64,000 nucleotides of DNA from an uncultured Alphaproteobacteria bacterium (GTDB lineage Bacteria; Pseudomonadota; Alphaproteobacteria; HIMB59): assembly GCA_902575725.1 (NCBI GenBank), contig CACGSS010000001.1, positions 148,370 to 212,369 on the forward strand, read 5' to 3'. Positions within the stretch are counted from its first letter, which is position 1. Each line of letters starts with the position of its first letter. The notes beneath the pieces were generated by a model. It made no database searches and had not been told where the DNA came from. It saw only the letters and a program-made list of their open reading frames with translations. Shown here piece by piece: positions 58,016 through 64,000 of the stretch. A program made the position numbers and the translations under genes.

Positions 58016-59532
58016 AATTTATATTTTTCAGTAAATTGAACAAGAGATTTATTAATTGATTTATTTGAGTCATAAACATTTTGGTAAATATTAATTAAAT
58101 CTTGATATATTGATTTGTTATCTAAGTTAGGTTCGATAAGACGAGTTTTTCCTGACATATTTTCTGCAGATTCTTTTATGCTGCTATACCAACCTGCGCC
58201 ATAAGCAGCTATCATACCAGCGCCCAATGAAGATGCTTCTACAGTGTCTGCGATAAGTACATTCTTTCCAGAGGCATCAGCCAACATTTGAACCCATGCA
58301 GGACTATTCGCCCCTCCTCCTATAGCTAGATATTCTTTTACATTTATACCTGTTTCTTTTTCGATATTTTGAGTTCTAAAAACGGAGTCTAAAGTCAATC
58401 CCTCTAATATCGATCTATATACATGATATGGGGTGTGACTTATACTTAAACCAACTATAATACCTCTAGCATATGAGTCCCAGTAAGGATCCATTACTCC
58501 ACCAGTATATGGTTGTAAAATCAATCCATCACTTCCAATTGGTATTTTATTAATTTGCTCTTCTAAGTTTTTAAAAAAATTTGGATCTTTCCTATCACCA
58601 TGAATAAATTGATCAACATACCAGTTGACTAGCAAAGCTCCTGACAATAAAACATTTTCCATTATAAAACCCTCTCCATGTGCAGCAATTTCTGTTCTCC
58701 AATTTTTTGAAATTTTGTAGTCCTTTGACCAAACCCCGGAAACGACAGCTGTTCCAAGATTGATATATGCTCTATCTGATTTTGTACAATTTGTGCCAAG
58801 ACCGGCAAGTTGACCATCACCCCCTGCAGCAAATATACTTAAACCCTCTTTTAAACCAGTTTGGTGAGATGCATCATTTGAAACTTTGCCTATGCAGGTT
58901 CCTGGTTTGAAAGATTTAGGAAGTCTTGATTCATCAATATTCAAGTGTTCCAATATATCTTTAGACCAACATTTTTTAACAACATCAAACATTCCATGAG
59001 GATCTGAACTAATCCAACCGGTGTTAAATTCCCCTGATAACCTATGAACTAAGAAGGCTTGAACATCTGCAAAACAAGCAACTTCATTAAATATTTTTTT
59101 TTCATTTTTCTTAAGCCAATAAACTCTATAAAGACATGGACATGGGTCTTTTGGACGTCCTGTGATTTTGTGAATTTGGCCCTCACCCATTATAGAATTC
59201 AACTCTTCTACTTCCTCTACAGATCTTTTGTCCATCCAGACTGTAGCTGGGTAGACTGCTTTCCCTGACTTATCTAATTTTGCTAATGTTTCACGTTGAT
59301 TAGATATGGCTAGTCCTTCAACTTTAGTCATATCTATTTTTTTAGCTAATTCATTGCATGATACACAAAAAGCTTTCCACCAATCCTCGACATCCTGTTC
59401 AAATTTTTCAAGGCTTGGGTTATTTAAAGGAATATCACATCTGCCCTCAGCGATCGCATTGCCTTTATCATCCCAGGCAATTGCTTTTGTTGATTGTGTA
59501 GAACTGTCGACGCCGATAACTAGACGTGTCAT
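58012..59532 (-). CDS. FGGY-family carbohydrate kinase
   Basis: A 506-residue sugar or polyol kinase: VIGVDSSTQSTKAIAWD (phosphate 1), AISNQRETLAKL, WMDKRSVEEVE and the adenosine region AIGGGANSPAWVQMLAD. It resembles xylulokinase or glycerol kinase but the substrate cannot be read. It phosphorylates the carbohydrate imported by the divergent ABC system, and stays coupled to the dehydrogenase gene. Confidence 0.9.
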   Translation of the reverse strand: MTRLVIGVDSSTQSTKAIAWDDKGNAIAEGRCDIPLNNPSLEKFEQDVEDWWKAFCVSCNELAKKIDMTKVEGLAISNQRETLAKLDKSGKAVYPATVWMDKRSVEEVEELNSIMGEGQIHKITGRPKDPCPCLYRVYWLKKNEKKIFNEVACFADVQAFLVHRLSGEFNTGWISSDPHGMFDVVKKCWSKDILEHLNIDESRLPKSFKPGTCIGKVSNDASHQTGLKEGLSIFAAGGDGQLAGLGTNCTKSDRAYINLGTAVVSGVWSKDYKISKNWRTEIAAHGEGFIMENVLLSGALLVNWYVDQFIHGDRKDPNFFKNLEEQINKIPIGSDGLILQPYTGGVMDPYWDSYARGIIVGLSISHTPYHVYRSILEGLTLDSVFRTQNIEKETGINVKEYLAIGGGANSPAWVQMLADASGKNVLIADTVEASSLGAGMIAAYGAGWYSSIKESAENMSGKTRLIEPNLDNKSIYQDLINIYQNVYDSNKSINKSLVQFTEKYKL

Positions 59533-60255
59533 TTAGTAATCTTGTTTTGTTGGTGTCACTACCACTTCTTGCATGATTACATTTTGTGGCATTTCATATG
59601 CAAAAAGTATCATTTTTGCAACATAATCTGGGGATATTCTTCCCCCAATTCTTTCGATATTTTTTTTATAAGCTTCTAAAGTGTTAGGGTCAGTAATTCC
59701 ATTTAAAACTTCTGCTTCAATATTTCCAGGTGACATTACTATCACTCTAACATTATGCGGTGACAGATAACCTCTAATACTCTCTGATATTGCATGGACA
59801 AAAAATTTTGTCCCACAATAGACAGTATGATCTTCATAAATTTTTCTTCCTGCTATTGAGCTCATATTAACAATAGTGCCACCCTTTCGGGCTTTCATGT
59901 CACCCATCACAGCATAGATTCCATTCATTACACCTTTAGTGTTAACGTCAATCATTTCATCCCATTCAGATGGGTCTTGAGTTCCAATTTCTGCTAGTCT
60001 AGCCACACCAGCATTATTAAAAATCATGTCAGTTGGTCCATACTCTTTTTCAGCCTCACGTACAGCAGCTATGAGCGCCTCTCTATCTCGAACATCTACT
60101 TTTCTACACATCGAGTTTTCTAATTTAAACGACTCCATTATATCCAATCTTCTTGCTATCAATAAAGTAGGGTACCCAGCTTTTGAAAATGCTTTTGCAG
60201 TCGCTGCACCTATACCACTACTTGCACCAGTTATAACTGCTAAAGGTTTTTTCAT
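59533..60255 (-). CDS. Short-chain dehydrogenase/reductase
   Basis: A 240-residue classical SDR. TGASSGIGAATAKAF binds the cofactor, NNAGVAR is the conserved Asn-Asn-Ala-Gly, Ser is in NMSSIAG, and YCGTKFF supplies the Tyr and Lys of the active site. It probably oxidises a polyol or reduces a ketose in this operon. It abuts the FGGY kinase directly. Confidence 0.9.
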   Translation of the reverse strand: MKKPLAVITGASSGIGAATAKAFSKAGYPTLLIARRLDIMESFKLENSMCRKVDVRDREALIAAVREAEKEYGPTDMIFNNAGVARLAEIGTQDPSEWDEMIDVNTKGVMNGIYAVMGDMKARKGGTIVNMSSIAGRKIYEDHTVYCGTKFFVHAISESIRGYLSPHNVRVIVMSPGNIEAEVLNGITDPNTLEAYKKNIERIGGRISPDYVAKMILFAYEMPQNVIMQEVVVTPTKQDY

Positions 60256-60273
60256 ATTTAATCTAACACATCA

Positions 60274-60303
60274 TAACTAGGGTGGTTAAAACCACCCTAG
60301 TTA
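60274..60303. other. Strong hairpin between the binding-protein gene and the SDR gene
   Basis: A 14-bp perfect inverted repeat, TAACTAGGGTGGTT and AACCACCCTAGTTA, with a two-base spacer. It lies 11 bases after the binding-protein stop on the minus strand. No T run follows on that strand, so it looks more like an intercistronic stabiliser that keeps binding-protein mRNA high than a full terminator. On the plus strand it is followed by a T run, but no gene there needs it. Confidence 0.7.
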
Positions 60304-60313
60304 ATTTTTTTAA

Positions 60314-61834
60314 TTAAACCCCAACAGTTTTGTTGAAGTTTTTAGCAATAGTGTCTAGACAATCTTTTGCTGATCCGTATTCTCCAGCAAAATACCTACC
60401 AAGCTCAATAGGTATCATGTTGCTTGACATGTCAGCCCATTCAGGAAGATCTGGTTCTGATCCCATATCATTAAAGATAGCATCTCTAACAACATCTAGG
60501 TGACGAGTTGTACCGTTACCGCTTCTATTATTAGCTTTAACTCTCTCATCGTCATAAACAGCTGATCTAGTTGGACCAGTACCACCACCAAGTGCAGTGA
60601 TATAGACTTGTGTTTCATAGCTAGTTGCCCATTGAGCAAATAACCAAGCTGCATCTTTATTTTTTGAATATTTAGAAACAGCTAGTGAAGATCCACCTTG
60701 GTGTGCAACACCTGGAATTTCACCATAACCACAGTCACTTGTTGATCTTAAAGGACTCGCAGGAGCAGGGCAGGCTGCTGCCATCATTTTCCCTTGAACA
60801 TTTGACTCATCAGAGTCCCACCATGGGAAGAATTCACCCCATGAGATTGTTTGAGCAGAACCACCTTGAAGGATATCCTGTCCTTGACCATCCCATGTCC
60901 AACTTGTGACACCCGAAGGCATATACTCTTTAAGTTTTGTCCAGTAATCCATACCTGCTAAACCGTTTGCATCATTACCTGCAAAACTTCCATCAGGATT
61001 GGTAATTGAACCACCGAAAGCCCAGGCAAACATAGTCCAGTCACACTCTAAGCTGTAGTGACCAGATTTCATTTGACCATTAGTTCCGTATATTGGTCTT
61101 CCGTCTGGATTTAAATGACCAAGTTTTGCTGCCTGTATTACTTGAGCATTACTCATGTACTGATCAAATGTTGTTGGAACACTTAGTCCAAGCTCTTTGT
61201 AAACATCATCTCTATACATCATAATAAAGACAGGAATGTCATAAGGAACACCAACCATAGTGCCGTCGTACATGGAAATACCATCTACAAGTGGTCCTAG
61301 GAAATCGTCAAAGTTATAATTAGGCATAGCTAAGGTAGGATTTGCTGCATAAAGCTCACGAGGATCTTCTGCATCACCTCTAAAGGCTGCCATCCAACTT
61401 TGATCTAGATAATAAGTGTCGTAAGTTCCTAATCCAGAGGCAACGTCTAAAGTTAGTTTTTGTAAAACTTGCTCTAAAGGTAAAACCTCAATGTTAACTT
61501 TAATACCTGTTACTTCCTCAAAGAAAGGTTTTAAAGTTGTATTTATCGCATTAGAAGGAGGAGTAGACTCAGTTGCCAAAGATACTGTTTGGCCTCTGAA
61601 AGGAGATGATACATCTTTTAACCAATCCATCATATCCCCTCTCCATTCTATTCCATGAGAACCAGCATGAGCTTGAGGAATAAATTTTCTGCTCATAGTT
61701 CCCATTGTGCCCAAGCAACCAGCTCCTAGACCAAGCATACCGGCATTTTTAAGAAAATCTCTTCTCTTCATATTACCGTTTACGTACTTGCCTACAATGT
61801 TTGCAAGGTGCATTTTTCTATACATATCGCGCAT
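60314..61834 (-). CDS. Tat-exported ABC transporter sugar-binding protein
   Basis: A 506-residue family 1 solute-binding protein. I start at ATG 61834, which has a good ribosome-binding site (GGAGGG). A twin-arginine signal (KRRDFLKNAGMLGLGAG) lies near residue 24 and ends near AHA. The body shows TYYLDQSWMAAF, WGEFFPWWDSDESN and AHQGGSSLAVSKYSKNKDAAWLF, typical of carbohydrate-binding proteins. It delivers the substrate to the divergent permeases. Confidence 0.9.
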   Translation of the reverse strand: MRDMYRKMHLANIVGKYVNGNMKRRDFLKNAGMLGLGAGCLGTMGTMSRKFIPQAHAGSHGIEWRGDMMDWLKDVSSPFRGQTVSLATESTPPSNAINTTLKPFFEEVTGIKVNIEVLPLEQVLQKLTLDVASGLGTYDTYYLDQSWMAAFRGDAEDPRELYAANPTLAMPNYNFDDFLGPLVDGISMYDGTMVGVPYDIPVFIMMYRDDVYKELGLSVPTTFDQYMSNAQVIQAAKLGHLNPDGRPIYGTNGQMKSGHYSLECDWTMFAWAFGGSITNPDGSFAGNDANGLAGMDYWTKLKEYMPSGVTSWTWDGQGQDILQGGSAQTISWGEFFPWWDSDESNVQGKMMAAACPAPASPLRSTSDCGYGEIPGVAHQGGSSLAVSKYSKNKDAAWLFAQWATSYETQVYITALGGGTGPTRSAVYDDERVKANNRSGNGTTRHLDVVRDAIFNDMGSEPDLPEWADMSSNMIPIELGRYFAGEYGSAKDCLDTIAKNFNKTVGV

Positions 61835-62027
61835 ATGATATCCCTCCGATATAAAAATTTTTGCATAAACAATGTTTCTTAGCAAGAGGCTTAATATAGT
61901 TATACACAAAATATTATTTTATTATGTTGACTTCTTCTAATAATCTTCAGTTTCATTAAGAATTTCTAATAGAAAAATTGAAGTATTTTAAAATAAACTC
62001 TTTGAAATTTAAGTGTATAGTCTCATT

Positions 62028-62921
62028 ATGGCCGCACAAAAGTCTTATTCTTTGCCAAGTTTTATGAATTCTGACAGTTCTCTGCCTTGGCTTTTGCCAT
62101 TGATCACTATGCTGATAGTATTTGCAATTATTCCTTTCTTTTACAATATTTACCTAAGCTTTCATGAGTTTGTCCCAGCAAAAAGGGCACTACTTTTTGT
62201 GGGATGGGATAATTGGATAAGGCTATTCACTGATGGAGTATTCTGGGGATCTTTAAAGGTGTCCTTATATTACACATTTATGTGTTTATTAATTCAACTA
62301 GTTTTGGGCATGGGAATTGCTCTATTAATTGACTCCGACGATCCTGGATTTGGAATTATAAGATCTATTTTAACTCTCACTTTAGTCATACCTCCAGCAA
62401 TTGCTGGTATGATATTCTTAATAATGGAGGATGCTAATTATGGTTTAATACCATGGCTCTTGAAATCAGTTGGGCTTATAGGTCCTGAAGATACAATTTT
62501 AGCTGACCCAACACTAGCCCTGTGGGGTGTAATGATAGTTGATATTTGGCAATGGACTCCCTTTATGGTTTTAATCTTAGTTGCTGGTTTAAGATCTTTG
62601 CCAAGTGAACCTTTTGAGTCAGCTGTCATAGATGGTGCAAGACCTTTTCAAGTTTTTAGAAGATTAACACTACCAATGCTTCACAAAGTTATTGCTGTAG
62701 CAATTTTGATAAGAGGAATAGATCTATGGAGGATGGTAGATTATGTATTTGTTTTAACATCAGGTGGGCCAGGTACAGCCACTTACACTTTAAGTTTATA
62801 TTCGTGGCAGAGGTTTACTTTTGTTCAATGGGGTTACGGAGCAACGATTAGTTTATTTTCTTTAATTGTAATTTTAATAGTCGGAAATGCATTTATTCAT
62901 TTCGCAAAAGTAAAATGGTGA
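62028..62921 (+). CDS. ABC sugar transporter permease, MalF/UgpA type
   Basis: About 297 residues with six membrane helices when started at ATG 62028 (a GTG five codons earlier is possible). The EAA loop ESAVIDGARPFQVFRRLTLP contacts the ATPase. It pairs with the following permease. It is divergent from the binding-protein gene across about 190 bases that hold both promoters. Confidence 0.92.
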   Translation: MAAQKSYSLPSFMNSDSSLPWLLPLITMLIVFAIIPFFYNIYLSFHEFVPAKRALLFVGWDNWIRLFTDGVFWGSLKVSLYYTFMCLLIQLVLGMGIALLIDSDDPGFGIIRSILTLTLVIPPAIAGMIFLIMEDANYGLIPWLLKSVGLIGPEDTILADPTLALWGVMIVDIWQWTPFMVLILVAGLRSLPSEPFESAVIDGARPFQVFRRLTLPMLHKVIAVAILIRGIDLWRMVDYVFVLTSGGPGTATYTLSLYSWQRFTFVQWGYGATISLFSLIVILIVGNAFIHFAKVKW

Positions 62922-62925
62922 GGAA

Positions 62926-63792
62926 TTGAATAAAGTATTTAAACAAGTATTAGGTTGGTTTATTGCTGCGATATTTTTCTTTCCTATATATTTCTGGATT
63001 ACCGTATCAATTAAAAAGGATAAAGATATTTTTGCTCTACCTCCGAAATTATTTGATTTTGAAGTATCATTCGCTGCTTATGAAGAGGTGTTTGGTATTT
63101 CACGCTTTCTCTATGTAGAAGATATGGGAGCTGTTCGACCTGGTGGTGGAGATTTTTATATGATGCCAAATCTTGTGGATAGTATCATTATTGCTTTAGG
63201 CTCTACAGGAGTAGCAATGCTTATATCTATACTAGCAGCGTATTCTCTCTCAAGATTACCTATTAGGGGTCAACAGCATTTTATGGGATGGATTTTATCA
63301 ACAAGAATGATGCCCCCAGTTGCAGTAGCAATACCAATGTTTTTTATATACAAAAATATAGGCTTAATGGATACGCATCTAGGTATCATTATCATTCACG
63401 CGTTAATGAATCTCCCACTTGCTGTTTTACTAATGAAAAGCTTTTTTGATGACATTCCAAAGGACATAGATGAAGCTGCGTTACTAGATGGGGCTACGAG
63501 ATTTTTTGTATTTTGGAGATTAGTAGTACCCTTAGCCATAGGTGGAATAGCGGCAACTGCTGTGCTTTGTTTTATATTTAGTTGGACAGAATTTATCTTT
63601 GTACTGATGCTCACACAAACGGGACTTAAAACAATACCTGTGGTTTCAACATCTTTTGTTACTTCTACTGGAACTGCGTGGGATAACATGGCAGCATTAG
63701 GCACAGCTGCTATTATACCTGCCTTCATTTTTATACTTTTAGTTCAAAGACATTTAGTAAGAGGACTGACTTTAGGTTCAGTAAAACAATAA
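62926..63792 (+). CDS. ABC sugar transporter permease, MalG/UgpE type
   Basis: A 288-residue six-helix permease. The EAA loop DEAALLDGATRFFVFWRLVV is conserved, and the N-terminal domain has IFALPPKLFDFE before the first periplasmic loop. It starts with TTG at 62926, four bases after the previous stop. With the MalF-type subunit it forms the membrane channel. Confidence 0.92.
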   Translation: MNKVFKQVLGWFIAAIFFFPIYFWITVSIKKDKDIFALPPKLFDFEVSFAAYEEVFGISRFLYVEDMGAVRPGGGDFYMMPNLVDSIIIALGSTGVAMLISILAAYSLSRLPIRGQQHFMGWILSTRMMPPVAVAIPMFFIYKNIGLMDTHLGIIIIHALMNLPLAVLLMKSFFDDIPKDIDEAALLDGATRFFVFWRLVVPLAIGGIAATAVLCFIFSWTEFIFVLMLTQTGLKTIPVVSTSFVTSTGTAWDNMAALGTAAIIPAFIFILLVQRHLVRGLTLGSVKQ

Positions 63793-63798
63793 AGTAGT

Positions 63799-64000
63799 TT
63801 GATTAGAAAAATTTTAGCATTCTCTATTGCTTTAATTTTTATATTTCCGATATTTTTTCTAATTACATCTTCTTTTAAAAATAATATTGATCTTTTTTCA
63901 TTACCCCCAAAATTATTTATATTTGATTTTGACTTTTCAGCGTATGAGAGAGTTTTTGGTTTTTCAAAATTACTAAAATTTGACCCTTCTTACGGTGAGC
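63799..64000 (+). CDS. Second MalG-type permease, 5' part (cut by window edge)
   Basis: The frame opens with TTG 63799 (LIRKILAFSIALIFIFPIFF) six bases after the previous stop and runs off the right edge. The sequence FSLPPKLFIFDFDFSAYERVFGFSKL aligns closely with the start of the preceding permease (FALPPKLFDFEVSFAAYEEVFGISRF), so it is a tandem paralogue. It may form an alternative permease pair. Confidence 0.85.
   Translation, partial: MIRKILAFSIALIFIFPIFFLITSSFKNNIDLFSLPPKLFIFDFDFSAYERVFGFSKLLKFDPSYGE

Overview
The window is A+T-rich, densely packed bacterial chromosome from an alphaproteobacterium with a small, streamlined, probably marine genome (SAR11-like or HIMB59-like is my inference). 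The alphaproteobacterial call rests on gene order: priA beside an F1-only atpHAGDC operon, rplU-rpmA-obgE-proB-proA-nadD-rsfS-ctpA-rppH, rpmH-rnpA-yidD-yidC-engB-dapD-dapE, truA-fmt-def, recR-ybaB-dnaX-ffs, and pheA-kdsB-membrane cytochrome c. An Irr-like Fur protein, DUF1192 and an IalB-like protein fit too. Many genes overlap by 1 to 20 bases, and convergent genes meet or overlap at their stops.

Layout. 1-5.7 kb: start of a TrpE/PabB-like gene, an iron-binding protein with an Irr-like regulator, and a zinc locus (znuA divergent from znuC-znuB-zur, with a near-palindromic Zur-type site between). 5.8-13 kb: ribosomal proteins L21 and L27, ObgE, proline synthesis, NadD, RsfS, CtpA, RppH. 13-20 kb: F1 ATP synthase and priA on the minus strand. 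20-25 kb: XerC-type recombinase and a sulfate-activation set (cysQ, cysD with a large N-terminal extension, cysN-cysC fusion). 25.5 kb: a divergent intergenic region with two DnaA-box matches. 26-30 kb: PhyH-type dioxygenase, a small lipoprotein, glutamine amidotransferase, metallo-hydrolase and a NaChBac-type channel.

30.05-33.27 kb is the most unusual region. Two near-identical ~118-bp repeats each carry the first 39 bases of tRNA-Arg(ACG). They lie in the same orientation as an intact tRNA-Arg(ACG) gene and divide the interval into two cassettes of about 1.5 kb. One holds a polysaccharide-lyase-like secreted protein and a small secreted protein. The other holds a secreted cupin and an unrecognised 134-residue protein. 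The arrangement looks like serial insertion into a tRNA gene, with the 5' half rather than the usual 3' half duplicated, and with no integrase in the cassettes.

33-53 kb is conserved housekeeping: pantothenate, L34/RNase P/YidC, lysine and peptidoglycan precursor synthesis, tRNA modification, deformylation, DNA polymerase III tau, SRP RNA, phenylalanine and KDO synthesis, and cytochrome c, followed by transporters and small exported proteins. 53.6-64 kb is a carbohydrate or polyol uptake and catabolism locus. It has a Tat-exported binding protein, two complete permeases plus the start of a third that is a paralogue of the second, a MalK-type ATPase whose reading frame is broken at a run of seven A, an FGGY kinase, a glycerol-1-phosphate-dehydrogenase-like enzyme, an SDR and an aldolase-SDR fusion. 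The substrate cannot be read from the sequence.
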